Shown here: piece by piece, positions 55,787 to 64,000 of the stretch | Layout: every line of letters starts with the position of its first letter | Numbering within the stretch: position 1 is the first letter of the stretch | Assembly (NCBI RefSeq): GCF_003384935.1 | Contig: NZ_QTTQ01000010.1 | Location: forward strand, 620,001 to 684,000 | Direction: 5' to 3' | Length of the DNA stretch: 64,000 nucleotides | Source of the DNA: Lutibacter oceani | GTDB lineage: Bacteria > Bacteroidota > Bacteroidia > Flavobacteriales > Flavobacteriaceae | The notes under the pieces: model-generated | Told to the model about the DNA's origin: nothing | Seen by the model: only the letters and a program-made list of their open reading frames with translations | Database searches by the model: none | Made by a program: the position numbers and the translations under genes

Positions 55787-56695
55787 ATGAAAAGGAGAAA
55801 TTTTATACAACAATCATCAGCTGCAGCAGCATTCTTAACTTTAGGAGGTTTATCTTTAGAATCTTTCGCAAAAAAAACAACCAAGCATATTACCATTTTA
55901 CACACTAATGATGTACACAGCCATATAGAGCCATTTCCAGCTGACCATTATAAAAGTCCAAATCTAGGAGGTGTTGCCAGAAGAGCTACGTTAGTTGAAA
56001 ACATTCGAAAAGAAAATCCAAACACACTTTTATTAGATGCCGGAGATATTTTTCAAGGCACCCCCTATTTTAATTTTTATGGTGGTGAATTGGAATTTAA
56101 GTTAATGAGTATGCTTAAATATGATGCCGCAACAATAGGAAATCACGATTTTGATAATGGAATTGACGGATTGTACGCGCAATTGCCACATGCGCAATTC
56201 GATTTTCTATCTGCCAACTACGATTTTAAAAATACCGTTTTAAATACCCATGTAAAACCTTATAAAATTTTTATAAAAGACGGAATTAAAATCGGAGTTT
56301 TTGGGTTAGGAATAAAACTTACCGGATTGGTAGACCCAAGAATGTTTAAAGAGACTAATTATTTAGACCCTGTTGAAATTGCCCAAGACATGAGTCGGAT
56401 TTTAAAAGAAAATGAAAAATGTGACTTGGTAATTTGCCTATCTCATTTAGGTTACAATTATAAAACAGATAAAATTGGAGATTTAGAACTGGCTTCAAAA
56501 ACAAAAAACATTGATTTAATTATTGGTGGGCATACACACACATTTTTACCTAAACCAACAATTACAAAAAACAGTGTTGGAGAAAATGTGTTGGTAAACC
56601 AAGTTGGCTGTTATGGTTTAAATGTTGGAAGAATAGATTTTTATTTTGATAGTGATAAAAATGTTGCAAGTAAAGGAAAAAGTATAATTGTTTAA
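55787..56695 (+). CDS. Metallophosphatase domain of a split 5'-nucleotidase, Tat-exported
   Basis: The protein is 302 residues from the ATG at 55787. The start is set by the twin-arginine signal MKRRNFIQQSSAAAAFLTLG. Metallophosphoesterase motifs are all present: ILHTNDVHSHIEP, LLDAGDIFQGTP, TIGNHDFDNG and LIIGGHTHTF. It lacks the C-terminal nucleotide-binding domain, which the preceding gene supplies. The pair thus reverses the domain order of a standard one-chain 5'-nucleotidase. Confidence 0.93.
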   Translation: MKRRNFIQQSSAAAAFLTLGGLSLESFAKKTTKHITILHTNDVHSHIEPFPADHYKSPNLGGVARRATLVENIRKENPNTLLLDAGDIFQGTPYFNFYGGELEFKLMSMLKYDAATIGNHDFDNGIDGLYAQLPHAQFDFLSANYDFKNTVLNTHVKPYKIFIKDGIKIGVFGLGIKLTGLVDPRMFKETNYLDPVEIAQDMSRILKENEKCDLVICLSHLGYNYKTDKIGDLELASKTKNIDLIIGGHTHTFLPKPTITKNSVGENVLVNQVGCYGLNVGRIDFYFDSDKNVASKGKSIIV

Positions 56696-56714
56696 ATAGA
56701 TTAAAAGAAACCTC

Positions 56715-57755
56715 ATGAGAATTGAAACTGGATTAAAACTAGGCTTTAAAGATGTTATGATAAGACCAAAACGGTCTACTTTAAGTTCTAGATCCCAAGT
56801 AACTTTAGATAGAAATTTTACATTTTTACATAGCAAATACAAATGGAATGGAGTACCAATAATGGCTGCCAATATGGATACAGTTGGTACTTTTGAAATG
56901 GTAAAAGCATTGGCAAAACATAAAATATTTACAGCTATTCATAAACATTATACTATAAAAGAATGGAATGATTTTATGAATTCCGTAAATTCTGAACTTA
57001 CCGATTATTTTGCAGTAAGTACTGGAACTGGAACTCCGGACTCAAAAAAACTGGCAACTATAATGGAAAATCATCCTGAAATAAAATTTATTTGTATTGA
57101 TGTTGCCAACGGGTATTCTGAACATTTTGTAAATTTTGTAAAACAAACTCGTAAAAAATATCCCGATAAAGTTATTATGGCTGGTAACGTAGTTACTGGT
57201 GAAATGGTAGAGGAATTATTGTTAGCAGGTGCAGATATTATTAAAGTTGGTATTGGTCCAGGTTCGGTATGTACAACGCGTGTAAAAACCGGTGTTGGCT
57301 ATCCACAACTTTCTGCAATTATTGAATGTGCAGATGCTGCTCATGGATTAGGTGGACAAATTGTTTCAGATGGGGGATGTAAAATTCCTGGAGATATTGC
57401 TAAAGCATTTGGTGGCGGTGCAGATTTTGTAATGTTAGGTGGAATGCTTGCCGGACATACAGAAAGCGGTGGAAAAACTATTGAAATTAATGGTGGGAAA
57501 TACAAGCAATTTTATGGAATGAGCTCAGAAACTGCTATGAATAAACACGTTGGTGGAGTTGCAGAATATAGAGCCTCAGAAGGTAAAACTGTTGAAATAC
57601 CTTATAGAGGTGCTGTTGAAAATACTGTACAAGATTTTCTTGGTGGTTTACGCTCAACATGTACATATGTAGGTGCAAGCAAATTAAAAGAACTTACAAA
57701 GAGAACTACTTTTATTAGGGTTCAGGAACAACATAACGAGATTTTTTCGAAGTAA
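56715..57755 (+). CDS. guaC: GMP reductase
   Basis: This 346-residue member of the IMPDH/GMPR family has [19 protein letters not shown] at the N-terminus, GAGNV-type phosphate-loop residues, the catalytic Cys in [17 protein letters not shown] (about residue 186) and [21 protein letters not shown]. It lacks the CBS pair of IMP dehydrogenase and its length is that of GMP reductase, which converts GMP to IMP with NADPH. It lies 19 bp after the metallophosphatase gene and may act in the same nucleotide-salvage setting. Confidence 0.94.
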   Translation: MRIETGLKLGFKDVMIRPKRSTLSSRSQVTLDRNFTFLHSKYKWNGVPIMAANMDTVGTFEMVKALAKHKIFTAIHKHYTIKEWNDFMNSVNSELTDYFAVSTGTGTPDSKKLATIMENHPEIKFICIDVANGYSEHFVNFVKQTRKKYPDKVIMAGNVVTGEMVEELLLAGADIIKVGIGPGSVCTTRVKTGVGYPQLSAIIECADAAHGLGGQIVSDGGCKIPGDIAKAFGGGADFVMLGGMLAGHTESGGKTIEINGGKYKQFYGMSSETAMNKHVGGVAEYRASEGKTVEIPYRGAVENTVQDFLGGLRSTCTYVGASKLKELTKRTTFIRVQEQHNEIFSK

Positions 57756-57816
57756 AGAAACTCTAAACTTGTAATATTTAAAAACTTTTTCGTCTAAACC
57801 AGAAAGTTTTTAAATT

Positions 57817-58200
57817 ATGAATACCAAACTATTTCTCATTATCAGAATAATTATTGCATTAATTCTGATTCAAACACTATTCTTTAAATTTACAGCACAT
57901 CCTGATAGTGTTTTTATTTTTTCAAAAGTTGGTTTAGAACCTTATGGAAGAATATTAATAGGTGTTTTGGAATTAATTGCAGCAATTTTAATTTTAATAC
58001 CTAAAAGTATTTGGGTAGGAGCTTTATTATCTCTTGGAGTAATAAGTGGTGCTGTAATTATGCATTTAACTAAACTTGGTATTGATGTGAATAACGATGG
58101 TGGCAAATTGTTTTATATGGCTATTGTTGTATTAATTTCAAGTGTTCTTGTTTTATGGAATGAACGTAAGAAAATTCCAGTAATTGGAAATAAGTTTTAG
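57817..58200 (+). CDS. DoxX-like membrane protein
   Basis: This 127-residue protein has four hydrophobic helices (about 5-25, 45-62, 67-85 and 95-113). The FKFTAHPDSVFIFSKVGLEPYGRILIGVLELIAAILIL region is typical of DoxX-family proteins, small membrane proteins of uncertain role. Its stop overlaps the convergent lysoplasmalogenase gene by four bases. Confidence 0.8.
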   Translation: MNTKLFLIIRIIIALILIQTLFFKFTAHPDSVFIFSKVGLEPYGRILIGVLELIAAILILIPKSIWVGALLSLGVISGAVIMHLTKLGIDVNNDGGKLFYMAIVVLISSVLVLWNERKKIPVIGNKF

Positions 58201-58853
58201 TTATTTCCTTTTTCTTCCAATACCATTGAACGGTAAATTAGATACTGTGCAATTATATAAGTTATCATTATAGTAATTTCAAACAAATGTGTTGCATTAT
58301 AAAATTTATTAATTGCTAAAACTGAATCTGAAATCATAAATACTATAGCTCCAACTAACATTAAAAACGATTTTTTAGTTTTTCTGTTTTGAAAATCAAT
58401 TAAGGAAACTGTTCCAAAAGTTGAAATTGTTAAACCATAAATAATTACAGGTATCAACATTTCATTTAATGCGTCTTTTAAACCAAAAATCAGTATCAAA
58501 AAAACCAATGAAAATGGAATTACTGATGAAATTATTTTCAAAAAAGAAGTTTTTTGAATGCGTCTTAAAACTATACTTATAAATATAAAATGTGTTATTA
58601 AAAAAGAAACTAAACCCATAATAAATAAAGTTTGCCCCGAGTAAAGTAAAAACACATCTCCAAAAAATGAAAAAATTAAAGCTAATAAATACCATTTATT
58701 TATAACAAATACACTACTTGAATACAAAAACAATAAAGACAATAAAATAAAAGGTTTAAAAATAAAAATAAGATCAGGCACCTTAAAAATAATTCCAACT
58801 ATATCTAAAATTGAAACAAGTACAAATACTAAAAAGGCTATTTTTTTTATCAT
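58197..58853 (-). CDS. Lysoplasmalogenase-like YhhN family membrane protein
   Basis: The protein is 218 residues from the ATG at 58853; an in-frame TTG at 58865 is less likely. Seven or eight hydrophobic helices cover nearly the whole chain. FSFFGDVFLLYSGQTLFIMGLVSFLITHFIFI and GAIVFMISDSVLAINKF are the YhhN/TMEM86 signature, with two conserved Asp in membrane helices. Vertebrate members hydrolyse lysoplasmalogen; the bacterial role is less clear. It starts 12 bp after the cytochrome gene. Confidence 0.88.
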   Translation of the reverse strand: MIKKIAFLVFVLVSILDIVGIIFKVPDLIFIFKPFILLSLLFLYSSSVFVINKWYLLALIFSFFGDVFLLYSGQTLFIMGLVSFLITHFIFISIVLRRIQKTSFLKIISSVIPFSLVFLILIFGLKDALNEMLIPVIIYGLTISTFGTVSLIDFQNRKTKKSFLMLVGAIVFMISDSVLAINKFYNATHLFEITIMITYIIAQYLIYRSMVLEEKGNN

Positions 58854-58865
58854 TTTAATTAGCAA

Positions 58866-60761
58866 TTAATTCCAAGTAGGCAAGATACAACTTTTGTTTA
58901 ATTTTTTTAATAATGGATTTATTCCATCAATTAAACTTTGTTGCATTACTTTAGAATCTTCGCTATGGCATTGCAAACAAGCCCCAACTAGCAATAATTG
59001 TTGCTGTTCCTTAACCATAAACGGCCTAAAATCTGTTCTTGTTGAATTTACTATGCCTTTTTTTGTTTGTTTCAAAAAAGGTATCCACGCGTCTTCCGGT
59101 AAATTATCATAAGTATTTTTCGCATATTCTGGAGTAAATATCCATACCCCTTTTCCATTTTTTATTTCATAATCCAAATCACCTTTTCCATAACCTAAAG
59201 TTGCAGAATTTGTATGACAACTTTTACAATCTCTTACTTCTTTAACAGTTGTATGTGGAGAATTTGGCGCATACAACCTATGAAAAGAAACATCTTCACC
59301 TAAGTCTTTTCCAGCATAACTACCTTTATCTATAGTTAAAATCATTCCAGGTACTGCTGGCTCAATATATTTTCCTTCTGAATTTTCTCGAACTCCCATT
59401 GCGGGTAACGATGAAGAAAACTCTGCAACAAATTCTTTCCATTGCCCCTTTCCATATTTTTTATCTAACAAATCAAAGGCTCTTGGTTCATCTTTATCAA
59501 ATTCATTATGACAACCTATACAACGTGATGTCCAAGAAGAGTGACACGTTGAACAACTCACATTTTTATGGGCATTATCTCTGGAGCAAACTTGTGACTG
59601 TGGTTTAAGTTCGTGAATTTTACCATCTTTTTTACCAATTAAAAACGCTTTTCCTAAAGAATCTATAAAAGTATTCACCAAAGGATGCTTATCTTTTTCA
59701 ACTGCAATAATCTGTTTATCAGTGTGTTTATAATCTCTATGTAAAAAAACCAATAAACTTTCTGCATCTAAAGAATCATACGGTATTGTATTAGGTTTTT
59801 CTTTAAAATGACAATCCGCACACTGTAATTTTACAGCTTGCTCTTCGTGTGTATATTGTTTTCCATCACCCATAACTTCATGTGAAGAGTGACAATCTAC
59901 ACACAACATCCCTTTTGTATGATGTAAATCTTCTTCAATATATTTATATACCCTTTTGTCTTCTAAAACTCTAAAACCATCTTTATTAACAACTTCGCTT
60001 TCATCTAGCATAGTTTCCTGCCAACCTTCATAATTGGTTGAAATTCTACTCGACCTGCTATGGCAACCAAAACAATGTTCATTTTTAACAAAAATATTGG
60101 TTGCAGGATGAAATTCAGGCAATTCCTTTTTATTAGATTCTAAATAAGTATTAAGTTCCTTTTTTGCTTCTTCAGAATAATTTAAATGACATGCATTACA
60201 ACCTCCACCTCTACTTAACTGTGTTATTGGTCCAAATTCATTTTTTTGAGCACCTAAATGACAATTTGCACATAAATCTCTTAAATGTTTATCTGATGCA
60301 GAATTTTGTATTTGTTGAATATGATATTGATAATTTGGAGAATCCGCTTCACCAAAAACATACTTATCTATGGCAACAATCCCACTATTTGTAGTCATTA
60401 ATGAATTTTCAATTTTATGCAACTCATTTGGGTGACATTTTCCACAAGTTTTTGAAGCATCAGATAAATTTCCTGGAATTAAAACCATTCCTTTATGTGA
60501 TTCATCTTTATCTGTTGAAGCTGTATTTCCTAAATGGCAACTTGCACAACCTATAAATTCTGGATTATGATATGCTGAATATCCTTTTGTATTTTGATGA
60601 CATTGCAAACAAGATTCTTTTGTAACTGATTCAATTTTAGAATATTCAGTCTCTTTCTCTAAAATCATTTGTTCATGCTGTCTATTTCTAAGAAAAAACA
60701 ATAATGTAATTCCTATAAAAATTATTAAAACAAACCAGGTTTTCGCTTTTTTTGATCTCAT
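58866..60761 (-). CDS. Membrane-anchored multihaem cytochrome c with twelve CxxCH motifs
   Basis: This 631-residue protein has one N-terminal membrane helix (WFVLIIFIGITLLFFL) and then a large exported domain. I count twelve CxxCH haem-attachment sites: CLQCH, CASCH, CGKCH, CANCH, CNACH, CFGCH, CVDCH, CADCH, CSTCH, CIGCH, CKSCH and CLQCH. It is divergent from a PsrA-like molybdoenzyme gene, so it probably carries electrons to or from that complex or a terminal reductase. It does not match NrfA by its motifs (no CxxCK). The exact substrate is unknown. Confidence 0.9.
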   Translation of the reverse strand: MRSKKAKTWFVLIIFIGITLLFFLRNRQHEQMILEKETEYSKIESVTKESCLQCHQNTKGYSAYHNPEFIGCASCHLGNTASTDKDESHKGMVLIPGNLSDASKTCGKCHPNELHKIENSLMTTNSGIVAIDKYVFGEADSPNYQYHIQQIQNSASDKHLRDLCANCHLGAQKNEFGPITQLSRGGGCNACHLNYSEEAKKELNTYLESNKKELPEFHPATNIFVKNEHCFGCHSRSSRISTNYEGWQETMLDESEVVNKDGFRVLEDKRVYKYIEEDLHHTKGMLCVDCHSSHEVMGDGKQYTHEEQAVKLQCADCHFKEKPNTIPYDSLDAESLLVFLHRDYKHTDKQIIAVEKDKHPLVNTFIDSLGKAFLIGKKDGKIHELKPQSQVCSRDNAHKNVSCSTCHSSWTSRCIGCHNEFDKDEPRAFDLLDKKYGKGQWKEFVAEFSSSLPAMGVRENSEGKYIEPAVPGMILTIDKGSYAGKDLGEDVSFHRLYAPNSPHTTVKEVRDCKSCHTNSATLGYGKGDLDYEIKNGKGVWIFTPEYAKNTYDNLPEDAWIPFLKQTKKGIVNSTRTDFRPFMVKEQQQLLLVGACLQCHSEDSKVMQQSLIDGINPLLKKLNKSCILPTWN

Positions 60762-60857
60762 AAAAAAATGTTATTACAAATTTACAATAAATTAAGTTTC
60801 CTATCTACATCATACTAAACATGTAAAGGTCTGATATACAAATCCTAATTAATTTAA

Positions 60858-60873
60858 TGTCACATTAGTTACA
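60858..60873. promoter_or_regulatory. Crp/Fnr-like dyad in the cytochrome-molybdoenzyme divergent region
   Basis: TGTCACATTAGTTACA fits the form TGTnA-N6-TnACA used by Crp/Fnr regulators. Further dyads nearby are AATTGATTATCAATT (60881-60895), GTAAC-CATT-GTTAC (60902-60915) and ATGAC-TTTT-GTCAT (60934-60947). Confidence 0.45.
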
Positions 60874-61000
60874 AATAAAAAATTGATTATCAATTAATTA
60901 TGTAACCATTGTTACTATCTCAATGTTGCTTTTATGACTTTTGTCATATTCTAAAATTCAATCTGTAAATACCTTTACACCTGAAAAAATAATTAAACTT

Positions 61001-63244
61001 ATGACTACTTCAAGAAGAAAATTTATAAAAATTTCTGCATTAGGTTTGGGTGGTGTTGCTGCAACAACAAGTGCACTAAATATGTTTGGAGCAAATTCAT
61101 ATTTAGACACACTTGTAAAAGAGAATGTTGCTAAAACATTTAAAAGAACACCAACATATTGCGAAGTTTGTTTTTGGAAGTGTGCCGCTTGGACATATAC
61201 CGATGAAGAAGGTGCAATTAAAAAAATTATTGGAAATGAGAATGATCCACATTGTTATGGACGTTTGTGTCCTAGAGGAACAGGTGGAGTTGGTATGTAT
61301 AATGATGATGACCGCTTAAAAACTCCTTTAATTAGAACAACTGTAAATGGTGAACAAACATTTAGAGAAGCTAGCTGGGAAGAAGCACTAGATTTAATTG
61401 CTTTAAAATTTAAAAACATTAAAGAAACTTACGGTCCAGAAGCTTTTGCACTTATTAAACATGGTGCTCCAGGTGCACATTTAGAACATTTATTTAAAGC
61501 TTATGGCTCCGATACTATTGCTGAACCTGCTTATGCACAATGTAGAGGTCCGCGTGAAACAGGGTTTGCTTTAACTTTTGGATCTTGGGTAGGTTCTCCA
61601 GAACCAACCGATATTAGAGATACAAAATGTTTAGTACTAATTGGTTCACACATTGGTGAAAACATGCACAATTCTCAAGTTCAGGAAATGTCTGATGCAA
61701 TTGATAATGGAGCAACAATTATTACCGTTGACCCTCGTTTTTCTACCGCAGCTAGTAAATCTAAATTCTGGTTACCAATTAAACCAGCTACAGATATTGC
61801 ATTAATGCTTGCTTGGATGAATGTACTAATTGAAGAAGATATTTATGATAAAGAATATATTGCAAAATATGCAAATGGTTTTAATGAATTAAAAGAACAT
61901 GTAAGTCAATTCACTCCTGAATGGGCCTATGGTATTACAGGAATTAAACCAAATGAAATTAGGGAAACTGCTAGAACAATGGCAAATGCAGCACCTTCAG
62001 TTATTATACATCCAGGACGCCACGTTGTATGGTACGGAGATGATTCTCAAAGAGCACGAACTATGGCAATGTTAAATGCCTTATTAGGTTCTTGGGGGCG
62101 CAGAGGTGGTTTCTACTTTAAAGAAAGTATAAAAGTACCTAAGTTTCCACACCCTCCTTATCACCACCCAAAATGGGGTTGGAAAGAAATTGGAGAAAAA
62201 TACCCGTTAGCACAAATGGGTATTACTACTGAAGTTTTAAAAGCTGCTATACCAAGTGAAGACAATAAATATCCTGTAAAAGCAATGATGGTTGCAGGTA
62301 CTAATATTACCAAATCAATTCCTAATAAAAAATTATTGGAAGAAGCTATTGAAGCTTTAGAATTTATGGTAGTTATTGATACTATGCCAATGGATGTTAC
62401 AGGTTACGCCGATGTAGTATTGCCTGAATGTACTTATTTAGAACGTTATGATGGTATTAGATCTGCTACCAACAGAGAACCTTCAATTGCTGTAAGAGTT
62501 CCTGCTGTTGAACCTAAATATGATTCTAAACCAGTTTGGTGGATGGCCAAACAAATTGGTGAACGCCTTGGATTAGGAGAATATTTTAACTACAACGACT
62601 TTAAAGAAGTAATAGATTGGCAATTAAAACAAATGGGAAGCTCTTTAGAGGAAATGGAAAAAATAGGTGTTAAAAATTTCACTCGTAAATCTGGCCCTCT
62701 TTACATTAATGAAGATGAAACTTATGTTTTCCCAACAATAAGTGGTAAAATTGAGTTATACTCTCAAGAATTAAAAGATTTAGGTTTTGATGCAATGCCA
62801 AATTACACAAAACATCCAGAACCACCTCAAGGTTTTTATAGATTAAATTACGGTAGAGCACCTATGCACACGTTTAGTAGAACTGCAAATAATCCTAATT
62901 TAAATGATTTAAAGAAAGAAAATGATCTTTGGGTAAACCCAAAAGTTGCGAGAATTCTTGGTATAAAAACCGGACAAGCAGTTTGGTTAAGAAATCAAGA
63001 TGATGTTATTTCTAGTTTTTCTATAAAAGTTAGAGTTACTGAAAGAGTTCGTTGGGATTCTGTATATATGGTTCACGGATTTGGTCATAAAGAAAAAAGA
63101 TTAACTCGTGCCTTTGGTAAAGGTATCAACGATACGGAATTAATTTCAAAAGTAGCAATAGACCCAATTATGGGAGGAACAGGAATGAGAGGAAATTTTG
63201 TTGAAATTATAACTAAGAACCCACATAAAAATATTGAGATATGA
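61001..63244 (+). CDS. Molybdopterin oxidoreductase catalytic subunit, PsrA/PhsA-like
   Basis: The protein is 747 residues from the ATG at 61001. That start gives a twin-arginine signal (TTSRRKFIKISALGLGG); an in-frame TTG 60 bp upstream adds nothing plausible. A [4Fe-4S] site is formed by C54, C57, C61 and C90. The molybdenum ligand is probably C181 (AQCRGPRE), as in polysulfide and thiosulfate reductases. Molybdopterin-binding blocks such as VLIGSHIGENMHNSQV and DPRFSTAASKS follow. It overlaps the FeS-subunit gene by four bases. The substrate may be polysulfide, thiosulfate, tetrathionate or another oxyanion. Confidence 0.9.
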   Translation: MTTSRRKFIKISALGLGGVAATTSALNMFGANSYLDTLVKENVAKTFKRTPTYCEVCFWKCAAWTYTDEEGAIKKIIGNENDPHCYGRLCPRGTGGVGMYNDDDRLKTPLIRTTVNGEQTFREASWEEALDLIALKFKNIKETYGPEAFALIKHGAPGAHLEHLFKAYGSDTIAEPAYAQCRGPRETGFALTFGSWVGSPEPTDIRDTKCLVLIGSHIGENMHNSQVQEMSDAIDNGATIITVDPRFSTAASKSKFWLPIKPATDIALMLAWMNVLIEEDIYDKEYIAKYANGFNELKEHVSQFTPEWAYGITGIKPNEIRETARTMANAAPSVIIHPGRHVVWYGDDSQRARTMAMLNALLGSWGRRGGFYFKESIKVPKFPHPPYHHPKWGWKEIGEKYPLAQMGITTEVLKAAIPSEDNKYPVKAMMVAGTNITKSIPNKKLLEEAIEALEFMVVIDTMPMDVTGYADVVLPECTYLERYDGIRSATNREPSIAVRVPAVEPKYDSKPVWWMAKQIGERLGLGEYFNYNDFKEVIDWQLKQMGSSLEEMEKIGVKNFTRKSGPLYINEDETYVFPTISGKIELYSQELKDLGFDAMPNYTKHPEPPQGFYRLNYGRAPMHTFSRTANNPNLNDLKKENDLWVNPKVARILGIKTGQAVWLRNQDDVISSFSIKVRVTERVRWDSVYMVHGFGHKEKRLTRAFGKGINDTELISKVAIDPIMGGTGMRGNFVEIITKNPHKNIEI

Positions 63245-63774
63245 GATATGCAATGGTTATAGACACATTAAAATGTGTTGGTTGTAGCGACTGCGTAGTT
63301 GCTTGTCAAACAGAAAACGATGTCCCAGTTGGATATTGTAGAGATTGGATTACCGAAACTGTAAATGGTGCATATCCAAGTATTGAATTAGAACTAAAAT
63401 CAGAACGTTGCAACCATTGTGATAATGCTCCTTGTGTACGTTGTTGTCCTACAGGTGCAAGTCATCAATTAGACAATGGAATTGTACTAGTTACCGGCGA
63501 TGAATGTATTGGTTGTGGTGCTTGTATTGAATCTTGTCCGTATGATGCCAGATACCAACACCCAGATGGATATGTTGATAAATGTACATTTTGTCATCAC
63601 CGTTTAGAAAAAGGACAGCTTCCTGCGTGTGTTTCAGTATGTCCAACTAAGTGTATGTATTTTGGTGATTTAGACAATCCAAACAGTGAAGTTTCTCAAT
63701 TATTGAAAAACAGAAAATATAAAACCTTAGCTCCTGAAGCAGGAACAAAACCTCAAGTTTATTATTTAATATAA
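63241..63774 (+). CDS. Four-cluster iron-sulfur subunit, PsrB/PhsB-like
   Basis: This 177-residue ferredoxin-like protein has four Cys groups for [4Fe-4S] clusters: CVGCSDCVVACQ, CNHCDNAPCVRCCP, CIGCGACIESCP and CTFCHHRLEKGQLPACVSVCP. It carries electrons between the molybdenum subunit and the membrane quinol-interacting subunit. It has no signal peptide, as expected for co-export with the Tat-bearing partner. It overlaps the upstream gene (ATGA-type junction) and is 10 bp from the next. Confidence 0.95.
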   Translation: MRYAMVIDTLKCVGCSDCVVACQTENDVPVGYCRDWITETVNGAYPSIELELKSERCNHCDNAPCVRCCPTGASHQLDNGIVLVTGDECIGCGACIESCPYDARYQHPDGYVDKCTFCHHRLEKGQLPACVSVCPTKCMYFGDLDNPNSEVSQLLKNRKYKTLAPEAGTKPQVYYLI

Positions 63775-63784
63775 AAATTAGATT

Positions 63785-64000
63785 ATGCAAGAAGAATTAT
63801 TTACAAGTGGAAGAAACATACCACATATAGATCCTTCATTAGAAATATGGCACTGGCCAATATCAGTATATTTATTTTTAGGAGGATTGGCAGCTGGGCT
63901 ATTATTTTTTGCCGGTATAGTAACAGTTTTAGGTAAAGATAAAGAATATCCTGCAGCTGTAAAATTTGCTTCAATTGTTTCTCCAATAGCCTTAACATTA
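63785..64000 (+). CDS. NrfD/PsrC-like quinol-interacting membrane subunit (partial)
   Basis: The first 72 codons are present; the gene runs off the right edge. They encode a short N-terminus (PHIDPSLEIWHWPISVYLF) and the first helices (LGGLAAGLLFFAGIVTVLG, then SIVSPIALTL), as in NrfD/PsrC proteins. Position after PsrA- and PsrB-like genes fits the usual ABC order. It anchors the complex and exchanges electrons with menaquinol. Confidence 0.85.
   Translation, partial: MQEELFTSGRNIPHIDPSLEIWHWPISVYLFLGGLAAGLLFFAGIVTVLGKDKEYPAAVKFASIVSPIALTL

Noticed and set aside
60941-61000. TTG start 20 codons upstream for the molybdoenzyme
   Set aside because: It overlaps the ATGAC/GTCAT dyad and would bury the twin-arginine signal that starts properly at 61001.

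Overview
The window is AT-rich chromosomal DNA from a member of the Flavobacteriia (Bacteroidetes), probably marine. The signs are a SusC/SusD pair, a lineage-typical bamD-rpoZ-coaBC-porD-recN block, promoters of the Bacteroidetes form TTTG-N19/20-TAnnTTTG, a ClpC with the usual Bacteroidetes layout, and a type IX secretion gene. The exact genus cannot be named from the sequence alone.

Layout. (1) Positions 1-18903 hold a pectin/hexuronate utilisation locus. It has a partial surface lipoprotein, SusD, SusC and a GH28 polygalacturonase on the minus strand, a divergent LacI-type regulator, and a long minus-strand catabolic operon transcribed kduI-kduD-uxaC-kdgK-kdgA-exuT-uxaB-uxaA. A D-mannonate oxidoreductase-type SDR follows on the plus strand. 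Together these genes degrade and import pectin fragments, convert galacturonate and unsaturated uronates to 2-keto-3-deoxygluconate, phosphorylate it and cleave it to pyruvate and glyceraldehyde-3-phosphate. Three near-identical LacI operators, each abutting a -7 promoter box, tie the PUL, the catabolic operon and the regulator into one regulon.

(2) Positions 18959-28934 are a roughly 10 kb integrated genetic element inserted in the 3' half of a tRNA-Arg(TCT) gene and bounded by 45-bp direct repeats. It carries a tyrosine recombinase, an unknown gene, an excisionase-like HTH protein, a DUF3987 primase/helicase-like protein, a DUF1643-like protein, a DNA methyltransferase next to a NotI-like restriction endonuclease, and a DUF6943 protein. 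No relaxase or conjugation gene is visible. It also holds about 1.8 kb of non-coding DNA, three arrays of 9-bp phased repeats, and a candidate minus-strand small RNA. This is the most unusual part of the window.

(3) Positions 28893-58853 are ordinary core genome: a tRNA-Ser-Pro-Arg cluster, a 7TM-HD phosphodiesterase, a flavin oxidoreductase, a thiolase and an NlpC/P60 peptidase. Next come a TPR protein, gyrA, clpC, a glycosyltransferase and an acyl-CoA dehydrogenase with a long-form EtfAB pair. The rest is fabI, the recN-to-bamD block, ferritin, dapA, a 5'-nucleotidase split over two genes, guaC, a DoxX-like protein and a lysoplasmalogenase.

(4) Positions 58866-64000 hold a membrane-anchored twelve-haem cytochrome c, divergent from a PsrABC/PhsABC-like molybdoenzyme operon that is cut by the window end. 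It suggests an anaerobic respiratory capacity. The intergenic region between them holds several dyads, one of Crp/Fnr type.
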